Of a stretch of 64,000 nt of DNA, positions 54,884-63,391 are shown piece by piece. The translations under genes were made by a program, and so were the position numbers. The notes below the pieces were generated by a model. It was not told the origin of the DNA. It worked only from the letters and a program-made list of their open reading frames with translations, and searched no databases. Numbering within the stretch: the first letter of the stretch is position 1; every line of letters begins with the position of its first letter. The DNA is from a bacterium (GTDB lineage Bacteria; Krumholzibacteriota; Krumholzibacteriia; LZORAL124-64-63): contig JADJCK010000002.1 of assembly GCA_016703265.1 (NCBI GenBank), forward strand, positions 75,359 to 139,358. Reading direction: 5' to 3'.

Positions 54884-57655
54884 GTGTCTGAACTCCGTGA
54901 GATGGCCCAGTATACCCCCGGCGGCCTTGAGGAAAAATGGTACCGGCGTTGGGAGGAGGCCGGGCTGTTCCAGCCGGCGGCCGATACCACCGGCGACCCG
55001 TTCGTCATCACCCTGCCGCCGCCGAATGTCACGGGAATCCTGCATATGGGGCATTGCCTGGGGAACTCTGTCCAGGACACCTTGATCCGCTGGTCCCGCA
55101 TGAAGGGCCGGCCCACGCTGTGGGTGCCGGGTACCGACCACGCCAGCATCGCCACCGAACAGGTGGTGTCGCGGCAGATGGCCGAGCAGGGGCTCAACAA
55201 GCGTGAGGCGGGCCGCGAGGAGTTCCTGCGCCGGGCCTGGGAGTGGAAGGAGCAGACGCACGGGCGCATCACCACGCAGATCCGGCGCCTGGGCTGTTCG
55301 CTCGACTGGAGCCGCGAGGCGTTCACGATGGACGAGGCGCGCAATCGCGCCGTCACCGAGGCCTTCCTGCGCCTGCGGGAGAAGGGGCTGATCCACCGGG
55401 ACGTCTACCTGGTGAACTGGTGCCCCCACGACTTGACCGCGATCAGCGATGACGAAGTGGAACACCGCGAGGTGGAGGGCAGCCTTTGGCACCTGCGCTA
55501 CCCGCTGGCAGACGGGTCGGGGCATGTCACGGTCGCGACGACGCGGCCCGAGACGATGTTCGGCGATGTCGCGGTGGCTGTGCACCCGAACGATCCGGAG
55601 CGGAGCCGCTTCATCGGCAAGCTCGTCAGGCTGCCGCTGACCGATCGCGAGATTCCGGTGATCGGCGACCACCATGCCGATCCGGAGAAGGGCACCGGCT
55701 TCGTGAAGATCACGCCGGCGCACGACCCGAACGACTTCCAGGTCGGCCGCCGGCACGGGCTGCCGCAGGTCGTGTGCATGACGCCGTCGGGCGTGATGAA
55801 CGAGCAGGCCGGCCGGTTCGCCGGCCTCGACCGCAAGCGGGCGCGCAAGGAAGTGGTCGCGGCTCTCGAAGCCGAGGGACTGGTCGACAAGATCGAGAAG
55901 CACGTGCACCAGGTGGGCCACCACGACCGTTGCGGCACCGTGATCGAGCCGTACCTGTCGCGGCAGTGGTTCCTGCGCATGGACCAGTTGGCGAAGCCGG
56001 CGCTGGCGGCCGTCGCCGACGGCGAGATCCGGCTCTATCCCGAACGCTGGGTCGGTGTCTACAACAACTGGATGCAGAACATCCGCGACTGGTGCATCAG
56101 CCGGCAGCTGTGGTGGGGGCACCAGATCCCCGTCTGGTACTGCCAGGACTGCGGCGCCGACATCGCTGCGGCTGCGACGCCCCAGACCTGCCCGAAATGC
56201 GGGAGTGCGAAGCTGGAGCGCGACCCCGACGTACTGGACACCTGGTTCAGCAGCTGGCTCTGGACCTTCTCGCCCCTGGGCTGGCCGGAGCAGACCGACG
56301 ATCTCAAGCGCTTCCATCCGACGTCCGTGCTGGTGACGGCCGCGGACATCATCTTTTTCTGGGTCGCCCGCATGGCCATGGCCAGTTACGAGTTCCTGGG
56401 CGAGAAGCCGTTCGGCGAAGTGTTGTTCACGGGCATCGTGCGCGACGGCCAGGGCCGCAAGATGAGCAAGTCGCTGGGCAACAGCCCCGACCCGGTCGAC
56501 CTGATGGACAAGTACGGCGCCGATGCGCTGCGCTGCAGCCTGGTCATGCTGACGCCGACGGGCGCCGACGTCTTCTTCGACGAGACGACGCTCGAGGTGG
56601 GGCGCAACTTCTGCAACAAGATCTTCCAGGCCACCAAGCTCGTGCTGGGCTCCTGGGACGAGGCCGGCCTGGGCGCCGGCAGCGAGCAGCAGCCGGCCGC
56701 GCCGCGTGAACTGGACCTGGCGACGGTGGCGCCGGCCACCGGCTGGGACGCCGCGCCGGCCGCGTCGCTGGGCGCACTCTGGCGAGGCGTGTTCGGCGGC
56801 GAGTTGCCGGTGGCGGTGACGGACGACGACCTGGAGCCGGCCGACCGCTGGCTCATCGCCCAGTTGCACCGCGTGACGGCCGACTGCGATGCCAACCTGG
56901 AGCGGCGCCGGCTCAACGATGCCTCATACGAGGTGTTCAATTTCTTCCGCCACGAGTTCTGCGACTGGTATCTCGAGGCGATCAAGCCGCGCCTGAGGGA
57001 CGAGTCGCGGCGCCAGCCGGTGCTTCTCGTCTCGGTCCTGACCCTGGGGATCTCCTACAAGCTGCTGTACCCGGTGATGCCGTTCATCACCGAGGAACTG
57101 TGGAGCTGGCTGCCTCCGGCGCGCGGCTTTCTGATGACCTTTTCGTTCCCGGTCTGCACGGGGCCGGCGCCTTTCGCCGCGGAAGCCGCGTCGTTTGCCG
57201 AGGTCATGGAGATCGTGGGCGTGCTGCGGAACCTGCGCGCGGAACTGGGCGTCGCACCGGGACTGCGCGGAGAAGGCGTGCTGCGGCCGGCCGACGCCGG
57301 TCGTTGCGGGGCCCTGCGCGCGCAGGCGCCGCTGGTGGCGCTGCTGGCCAAGCTGGAAAGCGTTACCGTGTCGGCTGGCGGAGACGCGCCGGACCCGGCA
57401 GGGATCGGTGTCGCGGGCGCCGTGGAGATCTACCTGCCCATGAAGGGGTTGGTCGACCTCGACAAGGAGCGCCAGCGGTTGCAGAAGGAACTCGACAAGC
57501 TGCAGGGTTGGCTGGCAGGGACGCGGGCGAAGCTGGGCAACGAGAAGTTCACGGCCAACGCCCCGCCGCAGGTGGTCGCGCAGCAACGCGAGATGCTGGC
57601 CGAGAATGAGGCGAAGGCCGCAACGATTGCCGAGCGCATCAGGTCGCTGACCTGA
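54884..57655 (+). CDS. valS: valyl-tRNA synthetase
   Basis: 923-residue class I synthetase. It has HMGH (54-57, the HIGH motif, in NVTGILHMGHCLGN), the editing domain with TTRPETMFGDVAVAVHP, a zinc-knuckle-like CQDCGAD/CPKCGSA, the KMSKS loop at 526-530 (GRKMSKSLGNSPDP), the anticodon-binding domain and a C-terminal coiled coil (DLDKERQRLQKELDKLQ) diagnostic of ValRS. The GTG at 54884 is 8 bases after AGGAG and is preferred to the ATG at 54902. Length matches E. coli ValRS (951). Confidence 0.97.
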   Translation: MSELREMAQYTPGGLEEKWYRRWEEAGLFQPAADTTGDPFVITLPPPNVTGILHMGHCLGNSVQDTLIRWSRMKGRPTLWVPGTDHASIATEQVVSRQMAEQGLNKREAGREEFLRRAWEWKEQTHGRITTQIRRLGCSLDWSREAFTMDEARNRAVTEAFLRLREKGLIHRDVYLVNWCPHDLTAISDDEVEHREVEGSLWHLRYPLADGSGHVTVATTRPETMFGDVAVAVHPNDPERSRFIGKLVRLPLTDREIPVIGDHHADPEKGTGFVKITPAHDPNDFQVGRRHGLPQVVCMTPSGVMNEQAGRFAGLDRKRARKEVVAALEAEGLVDKIEKHVHQVGHHDRCGTVIEPYLSRQWFLRMDQLAKPALAAVADGEIRLYPERWVGVYNNWMQNIRDWCISRQLWWGHQIPVWYCQDCGADIAAAATPQTCPKCGSAKLERDPDVLDTWFSSWLWTFSPLGWPEQTDDLKRFHPTSVLVTAADIIFFWVARMAMASYEFLGEKPFGEVLFTGIVRDGQGRKMSKSLGNSPDPVDLMDKYGADALRCSLVMLTPTGADVFFDETTLEVGRNFCNKIFQATKLVLGSWDEAGLGAGSEQQPAAPRELDLATVAPATGWDAAPAASLGALWRGVFGGELPVAVTDDDLEPADRWLIAQLHRVTADCDANLERRRLNDASYEVFNFFRHEFCDWYLEAIKPRLRDESRRQPVLLVSVLTLGISYKLLYPVMPFITEELWSWLPPARGFLMTFSFPVCTGPAPFAAEAASFAEVMEIVGVLRNLRAELGVAPGLRGEGVLRPADAGRCGALRAQAPLVALLAKLESVTVSAGGDAPDPAGIGVAGAVEIYLPMKGLVDLDKERQRLQKELDKLQGWLAGTRAKLGNEKFTANAPPQVVAQQREMLAENEAKAATIAERIRSLT

Positions 57656-57690
57656 GGCGCCGGCCGTCGCGGCAAGCTGAAAGGACCGAT

Positions 57691-58710
57691 ATGTCCGGCA
57701 CTTCCGATCCCAAGTTGCCCGGCGCCAGAAGGCCGGAGGCCCTGAAGCCGGAAGCCCGGAAGGCGGATGCCCAGGTGCCGGATGCCCGGAAGCCGGAAGC
57801 CAAGCTGCCCGAAGCCAAGCTGCCCGAAGCCAGGACGCCCGGCGCCATGATCGCCGAAGCCCGCCGGAAGCGGGGACTTTCAGCCGACGATCTTGCCGAG
57901 CGCACGAAGATCCCCGTCACCCTGCTGGTGGCGCTGGAAGCGGACGAGTACCACCGCCTGTCCGGCCCTCTGTACGCCCGGAGTTTCCTGCGGTCCTGCG
58001 CCAAGGAACTCGGCTTGCCGGTGGAAGACGTGCTCGACCTCTACAACCGCCACAGCGGCGAGACGGTCCGAGCGCCAGGCGAGCCGCCGCAGGTGCCTTC
58101 CGCCGTACGTATCAAGCGTGTCGGGCTGCCGTGGGCCAAATTGGCCGTGGGTTTCGCCGCTGTTGCGGGGCTGGCGGTACTGTCGTTTGTGCTGACCCGC
58201 CCGGGCAACGACGCATCGGACAGCCAGGCCGCCGTCGCCTCGCAGCCGGTAGCCAGGGCGGCTGCCGGGCCATCCGTGCGCGGGAACGCACTGCCGGAGG
58301 TCGAACCGGCGGTGCCGGTGGCTGCAGCGGCGGATTCGCTGCCGACGGGGCGGCCCGGGCTCGGGTTCGCCGACGGGATGACCTGGCCCCTGGTCGTGCG
58401 TTTGCAGTTGGCATCGCCGGCGCTCGTCAGGGCCCGGCGCGACGGGGACGAGTTCTACGCCGATGTGGCGTGGCCCGCGGATGGGGCGCATCAGCCGGTT
58501 CCCGTGGGGGCCATTGTCGCCGGAAGCGCCTATGCGACGCCGACCGGGTTCGTGATCTACTGGGGCGCGGTAGGGCGGCTGAGCCTGGTGCTCGGCGCCG
58601 CGGAAGGTGTCGAATTGACCGTCAACGGGGAACCTCGACGCGTCGACCTGCCTCTCGACGGCGGCGAGCTCATTCTCGACCTCGAAGCCGCGGCGTCGCC
58701 GCTGCCTTGA
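57691..58710 (+). CDS. RodZ-like helix-turn-helix membrane protein
   Basis: 339 residues. Residues 8-50 are a Pro/Glu/Ala/Lys repeat region (units like KLPEA, with 15-base DNA repeats at about 57715-57850). Then come a RodZ-type HTH_25 domain (about 52-115: MIAEARRKRGLSADDLAERT, YARSFLRSCAKELGLPV), a basic stretch, one transmembrane helix (LAVGFAAVAGLAVLSFVLT) and a periplasmic C-terminal domain that ends VELTVNGEPRRVDLPLDGGE, like the RodZ DUF4115 domain. In RodZ proteins the cytosolic part binds MreB for cell shape. The ATG at 57691 follows GAAAGGACC. It lies between valS and uvrB. Confidence 0.83.
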   Translation: MSGTSDPKLPGARRPEALKPEARKADAQVPDARKPEAKLPEAKLPEARTPGAMIAEARRKRGLSADDLAERTKIPVTLLVALEADEYHRLSGPLYARSFLRSCAKELGLPVEDVLDLYNRHSGETVRAPGEPPQVPSAVRIKRVGLPWAKLAVGFAAVAGLAVLSFVLTRPGNDASDSQAAVASQPVARAAAGPSVRGNALPEVEPAVPVAAAADSLPTGRPGLGFADGMTWPLVVRLQLASPALVRARRDGDEFYADVAWPADGAHQPVPVGAIVAGSAYATPTGFVIYWGAVGRLSLVLGAAEGVELTVNGEPRRVDLPLDGGELILDLEAAASPLP

Positions 58711-58726
58711 AAGGCGTGATCGCATC

Positions 58727-60751
58727 GTGGGAGTGTTCCGGCTCGTCGCCCCGTTCGAACCGACCGGGGATCAACCCACGGCGATCGCCGCACTGACGGC
58801 CGGCGTGCGCGCGGGGCGTCACTGCCAGACACTGCTGGGCGTGACGGGCTCCGGCAAGACATTCACGATCGCGAACGTCATAGCCCAGCTCGACCGGCCT
58901 GCGCTCGTCTTCAGCCACAACAAGACGCTGGCGGCCCAGCTCTATGGCGAACTGAAGGCGTTCTTCCCGGAGAATGCCGTCGAGTACTTCATCTCGTACT
59001 ACGACTACTACCAGCCCGAGGCGTTCATCCCCGCCACCAATACGTATATCGAGAAGGACACGAGCATCAACGACGAGATCGAGCGGCTGAGGTTGCGCGC
59101 GACCAGCAGCCTGCTCACGCGTCGGGACGTAATCGTCGTGGCCAGCGTCTCGGCGATCTACGGCGTCGGTAATCCGCGTACGTTCCGCGAGAGCATCATC
59201 GCGCTCAGGCGGGGCCAGTCGTGCGACCGTGACGAACTGCTCGAGTCGCTGGTGACCATTCAGTACGCCCGCAATGACCGTGACCCGGCATTCGGCACGT
59301 TCCGCGTGCGCGGTGACACCGTCGAGGTTCGGGCTGCGTTCGAGGAACGGGTGCTGCGCATCGAGTTCTTCGGGGACGAGATCGAGGCGCTGACCTGGGT
59401 CGAGCCCCTGACAGGGCGGGCGCTGGCCGCCGTGGGCGAAGCGGCCATCTACCCGGCAACCCAGTTCGTGGCGGAGAAGGGCGGCACGGGTGCCATCGTC
59501 GATGCGATCACGAAGGACCTCGAGGATCGACTGCACGAACTGGACAAGGCGGGCCGCGTGGTGGAGGCGCAGCGACTTGCCTCACGGACCCGTTACGACC
59601 TTGAGATGATCCAGCAGGTCGGTCACTGTGCAGGCGTGGAGAACTATTCCCGGTATTTCGACGCGCGGTCGCCGGGCGAGCGGCCCGCCTGCCTGCTCGA
59701 CTATTTCCCGGGCGACTACCTGCTCGTGATCGACGAATCGCACGCGACCATCCCGCAGATCGGCGCGATGTACCAGGGCGACCGCTCGCGCAAGCTGAAC
59801 CTGGTTGAGCACGGGTTCCGCCTGCCCAGCGCCCTGGACAACCGGCCGCTGCTGTTCGCGGAGTTCGAGTCGCTGATGCCGAGCACGATCTTCGTGTCCG
59901 CGACGCCCGCCGACTACGAGTTGGAACGAAGCGGGGGCGAGGTGGTCGAGCAGGTCATCCGGCCCACGGGCCTGGTGGACCCGCCCATTACCGTGATGCC
60001 GGTAACGGGACAGGTGGACGACCTGCTGGAGCGGATCCGCGTGGTTACGGCCCGAGGCGAGCGCGTGCTGGTGACCACCCTGACGAAGAAGATGTCCGAG
60101 GACCTGACCGAGTATCTGGGGCAGGCCGGCATCAAGGTGGCCTACCTGCATTCGGACATCAACGCCCTGGACCGGATCGAGATCGTGCGCAACCTTCGCC
60201 TCGGCGAGTCGGACGTGCTGGTGGGCGTCAACCTGCTGCGCGAGGGACTGGACCTGCCTGAAGTCTCGCTGGTCGCGATTCTCGACGCGGACCGTGAGGG
60301 GTTCCTCCGTTCGGAGCGTTCGCTTATCCAGACCGCTGGACGCGCGGCGCGCAATGTGAACGGCGAGGTGATCATGTACGCCGACCGCATCACCCGCTCG
60401 ATGGCAGCGGCGATCTCCGAGACACAACGGCGTCGCAATCGCCAGTTGGACTGGAACCGCGTGCACAACCTGGTGCCGCGGACGATCACCAAGACGCGGC
60501 AGGAGATCATGCAGGCCACCGCCGCGGCAGGTGATCGCGGGCGTGAGCCCGGACCAATGGCCGGCGAGCACGCGCGTGCACGCGACCTGGCAGCGCGCGA
60601 CCTCTCGCCGCGGGACCTGGCCGATCTTCTCGAGCGCGAGATGCTGGAGGCTGCCGAGGCCCTTGAGTTCGAGAAGGCGGCGGCGCTGCGCGACCGGCTG
60701 GAAGACCTGGAGGCGCAATGGGGACTGGGCGGGCCGGAGGGGAAGGCATGA
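58727..60751 (+). CDS. uvrB: excinuclease ABC subunit B
   Basis: 674-residue nucleotide-excision-repair helicase. It has Walker A GVTGSGKTFT (38-47), the DNA-clamping beta-hairpin YYDYYQPEAF (about 85-94), DESHATIPQIGAMYQGD, helicase motifs VSATPADYE and QTAGRAARN, and the C-terminal UVR domain (about 625-662: LLEREMLEAAEALEFEKAAA) that contacts UvrC. Starts with GTG at 58727, 16 bp after the RodZ-like gene. The stop overlaps nadC (ATGA). uvrA and uvrC are not in the window. Confidence 0.97.
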   Translation: MGVFRLVAPFEPTGDQPTAIAALTAGVRAGRHCQTLLGVTGSGKTFTIANVIAQLDRPALVFSHNKTLAAQLYGELKAFFPENAVEYFISYYDYYQPEAFIPATNTYIEKDTSINDEIERLRLRATSSLLTRRDVIVVASVSAIYGVGNPRTFRESIIALRRGQSCDRDELLESLVTIQYARNDRDPAFGTFRVRGDTVEVRAAFEERVLRIEFFGDEIEALTWVEPLTGRALAAVGEAAIYPATQFVAEKGGTGAIVDAITKDLEDRLHELDKAGRVVEAQRLASRTRYDLEMIQQVGHCAGVENYSRYFDARSPGERPACLLDYFPGDYLLVIDESHATIPQIGAMYQGDRSRKLNLVEHGFRLPSALDNRPLLFAEFESLMPSTIFVSATPADYELERSGGEVVEQVIRPTGLVDPPITVMPVTGQVDDLLERIRVVTARGERVLVTTLTKKMSEDLTEYLGQAGIKVAYLHSDINALDRIEIVRNLRLGESDVLVGVNLLREGLDLPEVSLVAILDADREGFLRSERSLIQTAGRAARNVNGEVIMYADRITRSMAAAISETQRRRNRQLDWNRVHNLVPRTITKTRQEIMQATAAAGDRGREPGPMAGEHARARDLAARDLSPRDLADLLEREMLEAAEALEFEKAAALRDRLEDLEAQWGLGGPEGKA

Positions 60752-61623
60752 GCATGGATGCGGGTGCGGCTGCCGGGTTCCCGGCTGGTGAATGGCTGGA
60801 CCAGCTGGTGGTCCGCAGCCTTCGCGAGGACGTGGGTCCGGGCGACGTCAGCACGGATGTGGCCGTTGCGGCCGGCGCGCGGGCGGCCGGCGCCCTGCGC
60901 GCGCGGAGCGCCGGCGTTGTCGCGGGCCTGCCGCTCGTGGCGCGGGTCTACCGTGAACTCGATCCCGGGGTGTCCTTCGAACCCCTGGTGGCGGACGGCG
61001 TGGCCGTGACCGCCGGCCAGTCGCTGGCGCGACTGTCCGGCCCGGCGGGTTCGCTGCTGACGGGTGAACGCACGGCCCTCAACTTCGTGCAGCATCTCAG
61101 CGGCATCGCGACGTTGACCGCCCGGTACGTGGCCGCGGTGGCGGGCACCCGCTGCCTGGTGCTGGATACGCGCAAGACGTTACCTGGTTATCGTGAGCTC
61201 GCCAAGTACGCGGTGCGCTGCGGCGGCGGCGCCAACCACCGCTTCGGGCTCTACGATCGCGTGCTGCTCAAGGACAACCACTGGGCTGCCGGCGACGGCA
61301 TCGCCGACATGGTCGCTCGGGCGCGGTTGCGGTGGCCGGCCTTGCCCATCGAGGTGGAGGTGGACACGGCGGCGCAGCTGGACCTGGTGCTGCCGCTGGG
61401 CGTGGAGTGGATCATGCTCGACAACTTCACGCCTGACGAGGTGGCGGCGGCGGTCGGGGAGCGGAACCGCGCGGGATCATCGACCCGCCTCGAGGCCTCC
61501 GGCAACGTGACGCTCGATACGGTCGCGGCGTACGCACAGGCCGGCGCCGATGCCGTCTCGGTCGGGCGCCTGACGCACTCGGCGCCCGCCCTTGACCTGG
61601 GACTGGACCTGGACCTCACATGA
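60748..61623 (+). CDS. nadC: nicotinate-nucleotide pyrophosphorylase (quinolinate phosphoribosyltransferase)
   Basis: 291 residues making nicotinate mononucleotide from quinolinate and PRPP in NAD synthesis. Family blocks are REDVGPGDVSTDVA, LTGERTALNFVQHLSGIATL, LDTRKTLPGYRELAKYAVRC, GGANHRFGLYDRVLLKDNH, EVEVDTAAQL and the C-terminal EASGNVTLDTVAAYAQAGAD. The ATG at 60748 overlaps the uvrB stop; the birA ATG overlaps its own stop. It is coupled in a cofactor run nadC-birA-coaX. Confidence 0.96.
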   Translation: MSMDAGAAAGFPAGEWLDQLVVRSLREDVGPGDVSTDVAVAAGARAAGALRARSAGVVAGLPLVARVYRELDPGVSFEPLVADGVAVTAGQSLARLSGPAGSLLTGERTALNFVQHLSGIATLTARYVAAVAGTRCLVLDTRKTLPGYRELAKYAVRCGGGANHRFGLYDRVLLKDNHWAAGDGIADMVARARLRWPALPIEVEVDTAAQLDLVLPLGVEWIMLDNFTPDEVAAAVGERNRAGSSTRLEASGNVTLDTVAAYAQAGADAVSVGRLTHSAPALDLGLDLDLT

Positions 61624-62567
61624 AATTGCGAAGCGGCAGCGGCCCGGTCGACCGGGACTGGTTCGGGCTCGAGGCGTTCCTGCCGGGGCCGCGCTTCACG
61701 CGCGACGGCGGTCAGTTGTACCTGCTGGACGAGGTCGGGAGCACGAACGATTTCCTGCGCGGGCGGGGCCCGGACGCCGTGGGGCGGCTGTGCCGCTGGG
61801 ACGGCTGGGGCTGGGTGGCGCAGACCCGGTCGCGCCAGGCGCCGGTCCGCGAGCTGAAGCCGGGAACCGTGGTCGTGGCCCGGCGCCAGACCGCCGGACG
61901 GGGCCGCCAGGGGCGCCAATGGGTCGATTGCGGCGGGCTACACCTTTCGGTCTCCGTGCCGCGACACCGGGCGGCGTTCAACCGGGGTTTCTCGGTCTGG
62001 CTGGGACTGATCGTCGCGCTCGTCCTGCGCGAGGGTGAGCGTATCGACGCCCGCCTGAAGTGGCCCAACGACATCGTCGTCGACCGGCGCAAGCTGGGCG
62101 GACTGTTGCTCGAGCGCGCGGGAACCGGCGAGTCGGCGCAGGTTGTGGCCGGGCTGGGGCTGAACCTGTCGGCCGGGCCCCACGACATGCCGTGGGCCTT
62201 GCGCGAGACGGCAACCAGCCTGGCCTCCGAAGGCGGTCGCGTGCCGCGCCTGGGGGAATTGTGCGCCCGGCTGCTTTCGCGCGTCGAGGCGGAACTGGAT
62301 CGTTTCTGCGACGAGGGTTGGGCGGAGTACCGGCCGGCCCTGGAACTGCTGGACAGCCTGCTGGGCCAGCGGGTCCGGCTCGTGACGCGACAAGGCGAGA
62401 TCCGGGGTCGCGCGATCGGGATCGATGACCAGGGTGCGTTGCTCGTGGAAACCCAGCTGGATGACGGTTCAAAGCGTGTCGATGCCGTGCGAGTGGGCGA
62501 CGTACACCTGCTGCCTGCCGCCGATGAGCCCCGCGAAGGAGGCGCCGATGCGGGCGGTGATCGTTGA
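61620..62567 (+). CDS. birA: biotin--[acetyl-CoA-carboxylase] ligase
   Basis: 315 residues. The catalytic core has EVGSTNDFL, the biotinyl-AMP loop ARRQTAGRGRQGRQW, GGLHLSVSVPR, LKWPNDIVVDRRKLGGLLLE and VVAGLGLNLS. The C-terminal SH3-like domain follows (GQRVRLVTRQGEIRGRAIGI). There is no N-terminal DNA-binding HTH, so it is a mono-functional class I ligase rather than a repressor. About 55 residues, including an unusual insert (CRWDGWGWVAQTRSRQAP), separate the ST motif from the catalytic loop. The ATG at 61620 overlaps the nadC stop. Confidence 0.93.
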   Translation: MKLRSGSGPVDRDWFGLEAFLPGPRFTRDGGQLYLLDEVGSTNDFLRGRGPDAVGRLCRWDGWGWVAQTRSRQAPVRELKPGTVVVARRQTAGRGRQGRQWVDCGGLHLSVSVPRHRAAFNRGFSVWLGLIVALVLREGERIDARLKWPNDIVVDRRKLGGLLLERAGTGESAQVVAGLGLNLSAGPHDMPWALRETATSLASEGGRVPRLGELCARLLSRVEAELDRFCDEGWAEYRPALELLDSLLGQRVRLVTRQGEIRGRAIGIDDQGALLVETQLDDGSKRVDAVRVGDVHLLPAADEPREGGADAGGDR

Positions 62568-63316
62568 CGCCGGAAATACCCGCGTGGCTTTCGCCGCCTG
62601 GACGGCCGCGGACAACTGCCCGCGGCGGGAGGCGGGGGGACGGCGAGCGGCGCCCGACTGCGCCGCCTCGGGGAACTGGCGACGCCCGGCAACCGGCCTG
62701 AAGGCGAATCCTTCCTGAGGGATTCGCTGGCGATCCTGGCTGTAACCGCGGATCTCCCTGTGATCCTGGTCTCGGTTGTGCCGCGGGTCGACGACCTGTT
62801 GGCGATCGGCGTTCCCGGACTCTTCAAGCTTGACCACACGGCAAAGCTGCCGTACCGGCACCGTCTCGCCGAACCGGGCGCCACTGGTGCCGACCGTTCC
62901 TGAGCAATGTCGCGGCGGCGGTAGCTGCCGGGCTCACCGACGCCCTTATCGTGTCGACGTCGGCACCGCCACGACGGTCGATGTCCTGAGCGCGAGGCGT
63001 TTTCGAGGGCGGGTGATCGCGCCGGGCATGGCGTTCGCGCTGCAGCAGATCGGCGCGCGGGCGGCCCGGTTGCGCCACGTCCCGTTTGCCGAGGTGCCCC
63101 TCGTCGCCGGGGCCGACACGTCTTCGGCCATGGCCGCCGGCGCGTTCCACGCCGGAATCGGCGGAGTCGAGAACCTCGTCACGGCCTGCAGGCCGCCCAC
63201 GGGCCATCGGAGATCGTTGTCACCGGGGGCTCTGCCGGTTCCCGGCTGCGCCGACGCGTCTTGTTGATGCCGACTGGACCCTGCGCGCTGCCGCGGTCCT
63301 CGCAGGTCTTGTCTGA
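62548..63316 (+). CDS. coaX: type III pantothenate kinase, multiply frameshifted
   Basis: First enzyme of coenzyme A synthesis, readable only in pieces. MRAVIVDAGNTRVAFAAW (from 62548, after GAAGGAGGCGCCG) is the N-terminal phosphate motif. A shift near 62610-62640 leads to RLRRLGELATP, SFLRDSLAILAV and VILVSVVPRVDDLL. A shift at about 62897 leads to LSNVAAAVAAGLTDALIV. One at about 62950 leads to VDVGTATTVDVLSARRFRG, IAPGMAFALQQIGARAARLR and TSSAMAAGAFHAGIGGVENL. Near 63185 it becomes SEIVVTGGSAGSRLRRR, and near 63265 DADWTLRAAAVLAGLV, ending at 63316. Five breaks in 770 bases suggest low sequence accuracy at the contig end, but a true pseudogene cannot be excluded. Confidence 0.78.
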
Positions 63317-63391
63317 TCCTTCCCCGATCCCGTTGGGATTCGTGCGTGCTCGATGTGCGGCCAGCGAGAGCGGGAAGAGGAGGTGCCATCC

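Noticed and set aside
57715..57850. short regular repeats that could suggest a CRISPR-like array
   Set aside because: They are imperfect 15-base coding repeats without spacers, in frame within the RodZ-like gene. No CRISPR array or cas gene is seen in the window.
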